Source: Cycas panzhihuaensis (lineage: Eukaryota > Cycadophyta). Taken from it: a stretch of DNA of 64,000 bases. Positions 31,840 through 42,974 of the stretch are shown here, piece after piece. The stretch spans positions 36,587,741-36,651,740 of the forward strand of contig CM041465.1 in the NCBI GenBank assembly GCA_023213395.1. The letters are read 5' to 3'. A program made the translations under genes and the position numbers. Under the pieces are notes generated by a model. That model was given only the letters and a program-made list of their open reading frames with translations. It was not told the DNA's origin and ran no database searches. The first letter of the stretch is position 1. Every line of letters begins with the position of its first letter.

Positions 31840-32253
31840 TGCCCTCAAAGCATGGGTAAGTTCAAATGCTAGCGGATCCATTCTTCGGATTCCCATGTGG
31901 CATCTTCTGAGTTCAAGGTTTTCCACTTTACAAGGTATTCTCTTATGTCCCTAGAATATAATTGTTTTGTTTGGATTTATAGAATCCCTTCGGGTTCCAG
32001 AATAATCTTACCATATTCATCTAGTTCTGGAATTTTGGTTTGAGAGGTGATTTTCTCATTGAACGTTTGTTTGAGATATGTGGAAGACATCATGAATATG
32101 ACTTCCTTGAGGTAGGGCTAGTTGATAGGCTACTTCTCCAATCATATCACTAATTTGATATTGCCCAAAAAATTTGGGTGCTAACTTATGTTTACTTGTT
32201 TGTCTCAGAGTTGATTGCTTTGCAGTCTTAAGAAAACCTAATCACCAACTGAG
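31840..32253 (-). pseudogene. Gypsy-2 integrase C-terminus and chromodomain
   Basis: The minus strand shows KFFGQYQISDMIGEVAYQLALP, the GPY/F-type integrase module, then IHDVFH. After a linker comes REYLVKWKTLNSEDATWE (about 31880-31945), a chromodomain core with the aromatic and acidic residues used for histone-tail binding. This places Gypsy-2 among chromoviruses, whose chromodomain guides integration to marked chromatin. Copia-2 cuts the integrase at 32253/39982. Confidence 0.8.
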
Positions 32254-32790
32254 TGTTAGAACCTTCATTCCTAAGTATTAAGTTTTGACCTTGTATATTA
32301 GTATTTTTGTCACTTTAGGCCCTTTATCTTAAAGTGTTCATTTGTTTAATTAAAAAATTGTCTTTTGTCTTGTAGTGACTTTTTTCACATGTGCTTGTGA
32401 GAAGTCAACTTTTGTGGGCTCTATCCTTATCCTTGGAGATAGAAGAGTCCTAATTAGATTTGTCTCTTAGTGTTGATCAATGACATGTGGAGAAATCCTG
32501 ATCGTCCAAACTCCTTTATAAGGAGCCCTATTCTCATGTTTTGGCATGTAGTATTTTGAGTAAGAGTTATGCTGCTATAAGTCTCTCTTGTAGGTGAAGT
32601 GTTGAGAGGAATTCTCCTTCATACTTGTATGTTATGATAGGTTGAGTTGAAGTGCAATACTCCTCCCTATTATCTTTTATGTTGTACTACATCATTTCTT
32701 TAATCTAAGTGTATTGTCCTTTATATTTCGATGTCCTCTCTAGCTTCTCAATAGATTCTAGCACCTGTATCTTCTCCATTTCGTCTCTCA
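32254..32790 (+). repeat. Copia-2 5' LTR
   Basis: TGTTAGAACC...TCGTCTCTCA. A TATA-like CTTTATAAGG is near 32513. Very similar to the 3' copy. Confidence 0.95.
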
Positions 32791-32792
32791 AT

Positions 32793-32804
32793 TTGGTATC
32801 GGAC
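32793..32804 (+). other. Copia-2 primer-binding site
   Basis: TTGGTATCGGAC follows the LTR after two bases; 9-10 bases match the tRNA-Met complement. Confidence 0.7.
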
Positions 32805-35274
32805 CTGCGGTTTCTTGAGGAGCGGATTGGTGGTTTCGAATTTCTCCAAACCTGGTGACGACCTTCGCCATACAAAGGCGATCCAGTTGGAGCAAGGAGT
32901 AATTTGTTGAAGTTTGATGCTGAAGGACTTTGTTGACACTGGTATCTTGTAATTTTTTTTTTGAAGAATCTCTTATGCAAAGTCTTGAATACTTGCATTT
33001 TTGGAGGACTAATTTTGTGGCCAGAAAAGGGACAATGATACTAAGTCTGCAGGGAATTTGGAGTTAATTGTTTTTTTTCACAAGATCAAAGTTGTGTTGC
33101 AATCTTTGCAACTTGTTGGCAAAGTCAAGTGCACAAGCAGTTTTAAGAAGTTTTTTTTAAAGAGGAGGGGCCTCATTCTTGTGTAAGAAACTGTTATGTA
33201 CACATAATTCTTGAAATTATTAATTATTTCAAGAGTTTGTCTCAAATTTTCATTTTGTTGTCTTCAAAAAAAAAGGAAGAGAGATCTTCACAAAGGTTTT
33301 CTCTAATATTACTTTCATTAAGAAAACTCTGAATCAAAATCTTGTTTTCAAGAGATTTTTTCTTCTATTGTTTACTCATTGCTTCCCTTATTAAGCTTGG
33401 CTTGTACTATCGAAGAAGGGCTTTAAATTTCTCTCATTAAAGAGAGTATATTAATCTTTTTCTTGTGGATAGTCCTCCTTATTACCACTTAATGCCTAGT
33501 TCACCTTATGACTGCTAACAAAAAACACAACAAAAAGAATTTGTGAAGCTTCTGTCCTCTCTGTATGAAGGCTCATCTCCAAGCATTTTATGTCAAGAAT
33601 TTCTAGCTGCATGTAAAGTGAAAGGACTGTGAGAAATCCCTTGCTCTCATCAAGTGTGAGAAAGCTTTGTGTTGTAGCCACTTCAAGGATTCTATCTGCA
33701 AAGGATTGAGAATAGTTGTTGAGTTCTTTCCCTTTGCTCGGCTTGCGTCGCCATCCTGGCCACCAAATCTGACACAGATTTTGTGTAAACTGTTCTGTGC
33801 GTGACTCTTTGCAGTCTGTGGCTTTCTGTTGTGGCACTTGCGCCTCTGCAACTCTTCGTGCGGCTGCTACGTGCAACACTCTGCTCTTGCGTGGCTCCTG
33901 CACTTGCGGCCCCTTGTTGTTCAACTCCCATTGGTGGTGCCTCAGTCGCGTGATAGGCTACTCCGTGACTAGCGGCTCCCTCGTTGGCGGCTCTCGTTTC
34001 GTCCCCCCGTGGACTTCGACCACCTGCTGTCCTTCGTCCTGGTGCCTGCGACTCACGACCCGTCCTCTGGTGCCTCCATGCAGGATCGCCCATCCTCTAG
34101 CGGCTCACCCTTCATCAACAACTTCCAACGACGACACCCGTAGAATACCAGCCGCACCTGGTAAGTAAATCCGCCTGCAGGTTTTTATTCTCCGCCGCCG
34201 TCATTTCGGAATTAAGTGAATTGAGTTAGATATAGTTCAATACTTTGGGTTATATAATAAGGAATATGCTTCAAGCATATTCATTTTTAAATCTTTCTTT
34301 TAAACTTTAGACTTCTAAAGTTTGTTTTAAGTATTTGAACTTTATCTTATTTCAAGCATTATAAGCACTCTTTGACACTTTGTTTAAGTGTGTAAATCAC
34401 ACTAATACACGTAAAAAAATTTAAGATTATTATTTTGAACTTAAGATCACTATTTCAAAGTGATTTTATTACCTTTTTTTTTTGAGAAAAATTACTCATT
34501 ATTAATGACACAAAGTTCTTTAGTAACCTAGGTCATTAATTTTAAGTTCAAAAGTACTCATTTTGAAAGATTTTTAAAGTGTGTTAATCACACTATTTTG
34601 TAAAAGTCTTCAAAGTGTATTATGGTGATTTAAACACCATCCTTTTTTGGTTTATTTAAGCGTTAAATTGTATCATCTAAAGGCGTTTTTTTTCTCACTG
34701 GGCTCCCTGCGAGGTGACCCATTTTTTAGTGAGAATCAACATCAACAAAAAGGGGGAGCAAAGATCAATAAAAAGCTGCAAATGTTTTGGTGTGAAGGGA
34801 TCATTTTTACGATCCCAGGTGTTTTTGGTGGACTTGCTTCATTATTGGCTTGATTGAAGGCATTAAATTGTGGTGTTTTTGCTGTTGTTTATCTCTTTAT
34901 GAGATTGCTATTTGAACTCAGTTGTATCACTTGATACTCAAAGCAACTAGATTGTAACTTGAAGCTTTTTTGACAAAGTTTATCAGTAGCAAATAGGTCT
35001 TCAAGTACATGTTTTTTCAGCACTAAAAACAACCTACTTTTAATCATTAAAACACCTAAGTAAGGAGGCTCGAAAAAAGTTTATACTCTGCCTCAAAGTA
35101 TTGATAACTTGGCCAATATTAATGTTGCTATCAGGTTGGACGAGCTTGTGATCTAAGCCCTCCATTCCGTCCACAAAATTTTCAGTCTCGTACTGTTTTT
35201 TTGTTGGATATCGAGTGGAACTTAAGCGGCGTCAACTCAAAGGTTTCCAAGTTTCATCTGGTACTGCAATCAAA
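32805..35274 (+). other. Copia-2 long 5' leader
   Basis: About 2.4 kb without a recognisable protein. The box GGTGACGACCTTCGCC...AAAGGCGATCCA (32853-32885) and GGAGGCTCGAAAAAAG (about 35063) match the Copia-1 leader in order and position. TCGCC and GGCGA in the first box can pair around a 7-base loop. A GC-rich island at about 33790-34170 contrasts with the AT-rich remainder. Minus-strand open stretches there have biased composition and are not called genes. Confidence 0.7.
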
Positions 35275-36260
35275 ATGGCAACTCAGATGCTAAATGCAAA
35301 CACCATTAAATTGACATGTGCTGAAAATTATCTCACTTGGAAGAAACAAGCAAAAAACTTGTTGATTATGAATAAATTGTGGCATTATGTATCAGGCGAA
35401 ATAGCCAAACCTGAACCCACTCCTGATCCTGCTAATGCTCAAAATTTGATTCCAACAGATCCTGTTGCATTAGCTTCTTTCAAAGCTAAAGATGAGGTTG
35501 CACTCACTTTTATTCATCTGTCAGTCAGTGATAATGTTGATCAGAATATTGAATCAGCTTCAACTTCAATAATTGCTTGGGATATAATCGTTTCATTGTA
35601 TAAACAAAAAGATGATGCACAAATTGTTATATATAAAGCAAAATTATTCAGTTTGAAGTATGTTGCTCCAATGGCAGCCTACTTATCATCAATTAAGGCT
35701 ATCAGTAATCAACTGACAACACTCAAGAAACCACCACAAACGAAGACCTGGTTACTACAATAATTCATGCTTTGCCTAAAGAATACAATAGTTTTATTTC
35801 AGACATTTCTCGAAATGGAACTTTGTCTATTCCAACTTTTAATGAGTTAGAACGTTTATTGCTGCAAGAAGAAGAAATTTATTCGTGGCAAGATGAAGCA
35901 AGCACATCTGGTGCTTTCTCCGCGAAGTTTAAATCCAAGCAGTAATTCCAGCCCGAGCAGAACTTCCTGAAAAATTTGGCAGTCTTAGCATAAAATCAAA
36001 GACTGTCGTTTGTCATTATTGTGGCAAAGTTGGCCACATTCAGCCTGACTGCAGAAAACGTCAATATGATATGCAACAACCACAACGACAACAAATTCAA
36101 CGTCAACAGAATTTTCGTTAGCTGCGTAATCAACATCGCAATGTAGCAACATCAACAACGTCAGTAGGAACAAGGACCAACTCGAGGTGTATTTCGAGGT
36201 GGTCGACAACGAAGGACAAATCGTGGTGGTTTTCAAGGCCACACAGCACAACATGATCCA
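35275..36260 (+). pseudogene. Copia-2 gag
   Basis: Starts MATQMLNANTIKLTCAENYL. The capsid blocks KNLLIMNKLWHYVSGE and AWDIIVSLYKQKDDAQ match Copia-1. A one-base shift near 35735 changes frame within the LTTLK region; the capsid continues in the new frame (HALPKEYNSFI). The zinc knuckle CHYCGKVGHIQPDC (36010-36051) keeps all four ligands, unlike that of Copia-1. A stop near 35943 and another near 36119 also break the tail. Confidence 0.85.
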
Positions 36261-37774
36261 AGTGAGATGACCCTTTTTGTATATAGTAGCAGTCATAATG
36301 ATAATACTTGGATTATTGATTCTGGTGCATCACGTCACATGACAGGTGATGCAAATATATTGTTAAATTTTCAAGAATGTCAGGGAGAAAAAGTGACATT
36401 TGGGGACAATGCCACTGTCGAAATATCAGGTGTAGGACAAGTTACACTTATTGATTAGCATGCTGCATTTCCTAGTGGAAATGTTTTCTTAATTCCTAGA
36501 ATGCCTAAAAACTTGCTTTCTGTCAGTCAGCTTGATAAGCAGCAGATGAGTGTGCTATTTAAAGACAGAAAGTGTATTATCAGGAACAAAGACGACCAAA
36601 TTGTTGCAGTTGGTCATGAAGATTATGGCCTCTATAAATTAGAAACAACATTTGGATCCTCTCATGCATATGTCTCCCATTCTGTCAATAAGACTCAACT
36701 GTGGCATGAAAGACTTAGACATCTGAATCTTGACAGTATAAGGGAGATGTTCAGACACAACTTGGTTTATGGCTTACCCAAAATCTCTGGGGGTAATTGC
36801 CTTTGTGAATCGTGTCTTATGGGGAAGCAACATCGAGAACCTTTTGAGAAAGGTAAGGCATGGCGAGCACATCATCCACTACAGCTTGTACATTTTGACA
36901 TTTGTGGTCCCATGACCACACAGTCTCATGGAGGATCATCATTCTTCATGACATTCATTGATGATTTCTCATATAAAGTGTTGGTCTACTTTCTAAAGCA
37001 TAAGTCAGAAGCTTTGAACAAGTTTAAGGAATTTAAACTTGCGGTTGAAAATGAATCATGCATGCAGATCAAAATACTCCGAACAGATAATGGACGTGAG
37101 TATACGTCCAAGGATTTTAATCAATTCTGTATTCAAAATGGCATCAAACGCCAATTTTCTGCCCCATACACACCGCAACAGAATGGTGTAGCAGAAAGAA
37201 TGAATAGAACCTTGGTCAGTAGAGCCAAAGCTATGATCCATGCCAAAGGTCTCTCATTATCATATTGGGCGTAATCGCATATTGTCACAGCGTACTATCA
37301 AATCGCAGCTCAACTTCTGCACTTTCGGGCATGACACTCGAGGAGGCCTGGACTGGCCAGAAACCAAAGGTCAGTCACTTACGAACTTTTGGATGCACGG
37401 CCTATATGAACATTCCTCATGAGCAACGTCGGAAATTCAACGACAAAAGTCTCAAATGCATCTTTGTTGGATATGCTCCTAACAATAAAGCGTATTGATT
37501 GTTTGATCCTCTTACTAAAAAGATGCATACTTCATGAGACGTTGTCTTTGCAGAAGACAATAGGGAGATTGACGTCAGCATTCCTCCTCTCTCCCTTGAC
37601 AAAGGCAAAGCCATTCTTGAAGAATCTGTCCCATCATCCTCCTCAACACCTTGTACTTCATCTGCACCATCTGCTTCTTCTTCCTCTTCATCTTCCTTAG
37701 TACCTTCATTGTGTCCTTCTTCTTCTTCTGAGGTACAACAATCACCTCCAAAATAGGATCATGAAGTCACATCA
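36261..37774 (+). pseudogene. Copia-2 protease and integrase
   Basis: Protease W-I-I-D-S-G-A-S is intact, with the catalytic Asp at 36318-36320. A TAG at 36456 interrupts the frame. From 36501 the sequence is open to 37274: NLLSVSQLDKQ, WHERLRHL, CLCESCLMGKQHREPF, LVHFDICGPM and LRTDNGREYTS with the second Asp, then PQQNGVAERMN with the Glu. A frameshift near 37270 breaks the frame; KPKVSHLRTFGC continues afterwards. Catalytic D-D-E residues are all present. Confidence 0.88.
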
Positions 37775-38674
37775 ATGAAGAAGCTACCCAAATGGTACAT
37801 GCAAACTATTGCAGATTCACAAATTGTTGAAGGAAAACGACCATCCAAAATGCGGTCTTCACCCACTGTCAATTACGCACTTATGGTTGAAGTGCTTACT
37901 GCTCTTGAGCCTTCCACTTTTGAGGAGGCATGTACAGATGAAAAGTGGCAGGCTGCCATGGATGATGAGATCCACTCCATTTATCAAAATGACACATGGG
38001 ACTTGGTTGAGTTACCACCTGGCAAACAAGCCATTAGTTGTAAGTGGATCTATAAAATCAAGTATAAGTCTGATGGTACTATTGAGCGACATAAGGCTCG
38101 CCTTGTTGCTAAAGGCTTCAAACAACAAGAAGGCATTGACTACACCGAGACATTTGCACCAGTAGCCAATATGAATACCATCAGGATTGTTATGGCCTTA
38201 ACTGCCCAATGCAAGTGGCCATTATATCAGATGGATGTCAAAAGCGTCTTTCTTAACGACGATTTGACTGAGGAGGTCTACCTGGAACAACCTCCTGGAT
38301 ATATTTCTGTCGGCGATGGACATCTTGTTTGTCGCCTTAAAAAGGCCTTGTATGGTCTAAAACAGGCGCCACGTGCTTGGTATTCAAAGATCGATGACTA
38401 TTTTTTGCAGTACAATTTTCATCGATCCACATCAGATTCAAACCTGTATATCAAGGTTCAAAACCAGCACATCACAATTGTTGTTCTTTATGTTGATGAT
38501 TTGATTATCACAGGCAATGATGTAAATCTGATTGAATGTTTCCAAAGGGACTTGAAGAGAAGTTTTGAGATGACAGATCTCAGACTTCTTCACTATTTTC
38601 TTGGCATGGAAATGTGGCAACAGCCAGGTCACATTTTTATTTCTCAAGCCAAGTATACATGGAACATTTTGTAG
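37775..38674 (+). CDS. Copia-2 reverse transcriptase (open segment)
   Basis: 300 open codons ending TAG at 38672. Visible in order: [78 protein letters not shown] and the catalytic Y-V-D-D at residues 239-242 (38489-38500). MTDLRLLHYFLGMEM follows. The stop replaces a Gln or Trp codon in the linker to RNase H. This is the best-preserved RT in the window. Confidence 0.9.
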   Translation: MKKLPKWYMQTIADSQIVEGKRPSKMRSSPTVNYALMVEVLTALEPSTFEEACTDEKWQAAMDDEIHSIYQNDTWDLVELPPGKQAISCKWIYKIKYKSDGTIERHKARLVAKGFKQQEGIDYTETFAPVANMNTIRIVMALTAQCKWPLYQMDVKSVFLNDDLTEEVYLEQPPGYISVGDGHLVCRLKKALYGLKQAPRAWYSKIDDYFLQYNFHRSTSDSNLYIKVQNQHITIVVLYVDDLIITGNDVNLIECFQRDLKRSFEMTDLRLLHYFLGMEMWQQPGHIFISQAKYTWNIL

Positions 38675-39444
38675 CCATTCAGAATGGAAGACTGCAAACC
38701 TTCACCAACACCCATGGAGACAGGTACAAAATTGTCGATGAATGAAGAAGGAAAACTTGTTGATTCCACCTTTTTCAAGCAACTAGTGGGTAGTCTCATC
38801 TACTTGACTAACACTAGACCTGACATTTTATATGCAGTTGGAATATGTTCCAGATATATGATCAGCCCCAATCAGCGACACTGGAATGTTGCAAAACGCA
38901 TCCTCAGATACCTCAAAAGTACTTTGCAGTATGGTCTTCAGTACACACGCAATGAGAACTTCACACTAGAAGGGTTCTCAGATTCAGATTGGGCTGGATG
39001 CCAAGATAGTCGGAAATCCACCTCAGAGTATTGTTTTAACCTTGGGTCAGCTATTGTTTCATGGAGTTGCAAAAATCAATCAAATGTTACGCTTTCCTCC
39101 ATCAAGAATACAAAGTCGGTCTGCAAAGATATGAGGCTATTTGGCTCAGACGGATTCTTGAAGAGCTTGGACTTGAGGAAACACTCCCAACACCATTGTA
39201 TTGTGACAATCAGAGTGTTATCAAGATTGCCAAGAATCTGGTATTTCACGCACGCATCAAGCATATTGAGGTCCATCACCATTTTATCAGAGAGCATGTG
39301 CAGCAAGGTGAAATCGACCTCGTCTACAAGCCGACTGATCATCAGCTAGTCGACATCTTCACCAAGCCACTTGGGAAAGAGAAGTTCGAGCATTTCAGAA
39401 GCGGCCTCGGCATTCAACTTAATGTTGTATCCATTCAAGGGGGG
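38675..39444 (+). pseudogene. Copia-2 RNase H and polyprotein end
   Basis: MEDCKPSPTPMETG, then KQLVGSLIYLTNTRPDILYAVG, SDSDWAGCQDSRKST and, after a small frameshift near 39115, CDNQSVIKIAKN, KHIEVHHHFIREHV and DIFTKPLGKEKFEHFR. The purine run AAGGGGGG (39437-39444) then adjoins the 3' LTR. Confidence 0.87.
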
Positions 39445-39981
39445 TGTTAGAACCTTCATTCCTAAGCATTAAGTCTTGACCTTGTGTATTAATATTTTTG
39501 TCACTTTAGGCCCTTTATCCTAAAGTGTTCATTTTCTTGATTAAAAAATTATTTTTTGTCTTGTAGTGACTTTTCTCACATGTGCTTGTGAGAAGTCAAT
39601 TTTTGTGGGCTCTATCCTTATCCTTGGAGATAGAAAAGTCCTAATCAGATTTGTCTCTTAGTGTTGATCAGTGACATGTGGAGAAATCTTGATCGTCCAA
39701 ACTCCTTTATAAGGAGTCCTATTCTCATGTTTTGGCATGTAGTATTTTGAGTAAGAGTTATGTTGCTGTAAGTGTCTCTTGTAGGTGAAGTGTTGAGAGG
39801 AATTCTCCTTCATACTTGTATGTTATGATAGGTTGAGTTGAAGTGCAATACTCCTCCCTATTATCTTTTATGCTGTACTGCATCATTTCTTTAATCTAAG
39901 TGTATTGTCCTTCGTATTTCGATGTCCTCTCTAGCTTCTCAATAGATTCTGGCACCTGTATCTTTTCTATTTCGTCTCTCA
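39445..39981 (+). repeat. Copia-2 3' LTR
   Basis: 537 bp, same length as the 5' copy, followed by the CTGAG duplication. Confidence 0.95.
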
Positions 39982-41060
39982 CTGAGAATGATCTTTCTGA
40001 TCTGCATAAATCTACTTGTTGCTTCATCCAATTTCTCATGATGTTCAAATTGTTTTTTAATATTCAAAGCATTTGATCCATTTCCTCTTGTTGTTTTCGA
40101 ACGCTTGTATGTACGACGGCTTTGCCCATATAAGGAGGGATAGTGGCTTGAATCCATATAGTGCCTAAAAGGGAGTCATCCTTGTCACTGTATGGTAAGT
40201 GGTTTGTATCACCATTCAGCCAAATGGAGCCATTTGTGCCATAGTTGTTGTTTGTTGGAGGTGAAATTCTGTAGATACTCTTATAAGTATTTGTTTACGA
40301 CTTCGATCTAACTGTCTGTTTATGGGTGGTATTCTATGCTCATGGATAGCTTTGTACCTCCCAATTTGAACAAGTCTTGCCAGAAATGGCTTGTAAACTT
40401 TGGGTCATAATCGTTGACTATGACTTTGGGGAACCTGTGTAAGTGATGTATTTCTTTCATGAAAAGTTCTTCTATTTGGCTTGCTTTGGCCATTGATTGA
40501 ATTCTCCTAAAATTCACATATTTTGTTAGACGATCGACAACCACAAAAATGGCATCCTTGCCTTTTGATTTTGGTAGGCCTGTGATGAAATCCATTGAGA
40601 TTTCTTCTTATTTTTGTTGTGGGATTGGTAGAGGTTGGAGTAAGCCACGATCTTTTATGCTTTCACTCTTATTTCTCTGACAAGAATCACATTTTGACAC
40701 GAATTTGAGAACATCAGCTTTCATCCCTTTCCAAAAGGAGTTCCATATCTTGCAATAGGTTTTGTTGATCCTTATGTGCCTTGCATTAGGCACGAAATGC
40801 ACTTCTTCTAGTAGTGTCTCCAATACTTTTGATGACGTTGAAATAAATATTTTCCCCTTCCGTAGAATCAAGCCTCCTTGTAGTTTGTATTTGGTACTTC
40901 CTTGGTTCTTGATCTCTTCCAATATCTTCCTTGAGAGAGGGTCATTCTGGTAGTCCTGGATTAGTTCGTTTGTCCAGTTAAGGGTAGCCATCGATATTGC
41001 TTGTAGTGAGATCGTGCCACTATTGTCTTCAGGTATTCGCGATAATGCATCTATAATCAT
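39982..41060 (-). pseudogene. Gypsy-2 RNase H end and integrase (zinc finger and core)
   Basis: The minus strand starts with IIDALSRIPED, the gypsy RNase H end. An HHCC zinc-binding part follows, with KFVSKCDSCQRNKSE. The core is MDFITGLPKSKGKDAIFVVVDRLTKY, then FPKVIVNDYDPKFTSHFW, where the usual S-D-R-D reads N-D-Y-D. The pieces are 40608-41060, 40320-40595 and 39982-40157, separated by stops. Copia-2 interrupts after HYPSLYGQ-type sequence. Confidence 0.85.
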
Positions 41061-42497
41061 ATTCTCTTTACCCTTTTTGTATAAATTATTGAAATCAAAT
41101 GTCTAAATCTTGCTTACCCATTTTTGTTGTTCATCTACGAGGTTTTTTAGGATAAGGAAATATTTGAGGATGCCATGATCTGTTTTGACCACGAATCTAT
41201 TCCTTAGCAAATATTAGCACCACTCATGAATAATGTGCATAATTGCGAGCATATCTTTGTTGTAAATATGTTTGAGTTACTCCTTGCAGTTTAACTTCCA
41301 ACTTTGGTATGCTAGTATTTGCTCATTTTGGAGGAGGGCTGCTCCTATCTTAGTTCTTGATGCATCACACTCTAAGGTGAAGGGTTGGGAAAAGTCTGGA
41401 GTTGCGAACATAGGGGTGGTGATCACCCTTTTGAGACCTTGGAAAGCGTTCTCTGCTAGGGGGTTCAAAGCGAATGCATCCTTCTTCGTGAGATCGGTTA
41501 GAGATGATGCAATGTGAGTGTACCCCTTGATAAACTTCTTAAGAAATCCCGTTGCACCTAGGAAAGCCCTGACCCTTGTGACGTTCTTAGGAGTGGGCCA
41601 ATTAATGATGGCTTGGACCTTTCTGGGATCCATCTTGATCCCTTCTTACGAAATAATGTGTCCCAAATATTTGATTTTCACTTTCCCGAATATGCATTTT
41701 TTCTTGTTAGCAAAAAGCTAATTACTCTTTAAGATCTGGAGAACAGCCTTGATATGCTCTTAAGTGTTTCTCACATGTTGTGTTATATATTAGAATGTTG
41801 TCAAAGAAAACTAGCATAAATTTCTGTAAGAAGGGTTTTAGTATGGTATTCATTATATTTTGGAATGTTGCCAACACATTTGTTAGATCAAATAGCGTAA
41901 CATTGAATTCGAACAATCCCTCATGAGTGTGGAAAACTATCTTGTGCATGTCCTCTATTTTGATGTGGATATGGTAGTATCCTAATTGAAGATCAATCTT
42001 TGAAAAATATTTTGCCTTATGTATTTCATCCAAGTCATCTATTCGTAGGATGGGATAGTGATTCTTGACAATGATCTTGTTCAACCCCCTATAGTCAACA
42101 CACATATGTTAGGTCCTATCCTTTTTCTACTTAAGTATAACCAGGGATACAAACAGGCTTGTACTGTTCGCAATATATCCTTAGTGTAAGAGCTCTTTGG
42201 TTATTTGCTTGATCTCCCTCTTTAATTGGTGGGGATGGCGATAAGGACGAATGTTGACTAGTGTAGCTCCTGGTACCAGTTCGGTGGCATGCTGGCACGC
42301 ATGGTTAGGGGGAAGCCCCAATAAGGGTTCCTTGAACACTAAACTATATTGGTTTACGACTTCTTGTACTTCCATCAGAATGTCGTTTGCTGCGAATTTA
42401 TAGCATGTCATTATGTATACTGATGGATTCTTCTTCAACATCTTCTCTATGTAGTGGGTTGTCACTAGTTGCATTAGGGTGTAGGGGGTGCTTGCAT
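41061..42497 (-). pseudogene. Gypsy-2 reverse transcriptase and RNase H
   Basis: Pieces on the minus strand: 42181-42474 (VFKEPLLGLPPNHACQHA, RPYRHPHQLKREI), 41722-42105 (CVDYRGLNKI, FSKIDLQLGYYHI) and 41277-41633 (INWPTPKNVTRVRAFLGATGF, then LECDASRTKIGAALLQ of RNase H). The RT active site reads F-F-D-N at 41797-41808 where Y-L-D-D is standard, so the second Asp is lost by G-to-A. Copia-3 lies between this block and the protease. Confidence 0.87.
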
Positions 42498-42502
42498 CGT
42501 AT

Positions 42503-42589
42503 TATTGGAGCGCGTGACGCTAACTATCAACGAGGAAGTCCTCTTCCCAAATCACCCCGGGGCTTTTGGTGTAACGACAATCCGTGACA
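42503..42589 (+). repeat. Copia-3 left terminal repeat (inverted LTR copy)
   Basis: 87 bp, TATTGGAGCGCG...CCGTGACA. It aligns to the reverse complement of 47474-47559 with six substitutions and one indel. The first base pair TG has become TA. A further AGTGAT continues the match past the repeat. Confidence 0.9.
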
Positions 42590-42974
42590 AGTGATCTTTA
42601 GCGACCAACCTCGCCTTATGTTTTTCAAGGGTGCCATCTAATCTATATTTGTTTTTGAACACCCATTTATTTTGAACTACTTTTCTACCAAGTGGTAGAT
42701 CAACGAGCTCCCATGTACCATTCTTGATAAGAAATTGGTACTCTTCGTTCATGGCATTTATCCAAACTGTATGTTTTACAGCTTCTTGGTACGTTAGGGG
42801 CTCTTCATTAAGAGTAAGGTGCAGTTTAGTCGATTCAAGCTCAGTATATAATGATTCCTGCATCCTTGCTCTATAGGCACTTCGAGTGCTAGTTTTTCCC
42901 ACCTCATCTGGTCGTATGTCCTTATTGAGTTGGCAGGCTTCTCGAGATCCTTGAGTTGGGAATGAAGTCCTCAT
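42590..42974 (-). pseudogene. Copia-3 RT N-terminal fragment
   Basis: The minus strand reads EEPLTYQEAVKHTVWINAM, VQNKWVFKNKYRLDG and KHKARLVAK, then the frame runs into the inverted LTR (DHLSRIVV...). This is the first fifth of a copia RT; the catalytic part is gone. The sharp junction at 42589/42590 is the breakpoint of the rearrangement. Confidence 0.85.

Larger units (their letters stand above)
32254..39981 (+). mobile_element. Copia-2: full-length copia element
   Basis: Both LTRs are 537 bp (32254-32790, 39445-39981) with a perfect CTGAG duplication (32249-32253, 39982-39986). Internal order is leader, gag, PR, IN, RT, RNase H. PR, IN and RT active sites are present; only a few stops and frameshifts break the frame, so this is among the younger insertions. 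Closest relative in the window is Copia-1. Confidence 0.96.

Noticed and set aside
33496-34168. ORFs up to 142 codons in the Copia-2 leader
   Set aside because: Low-complexity composition from a GC-rich island; no domain and no equivalent frame in the Copia-1 leader.
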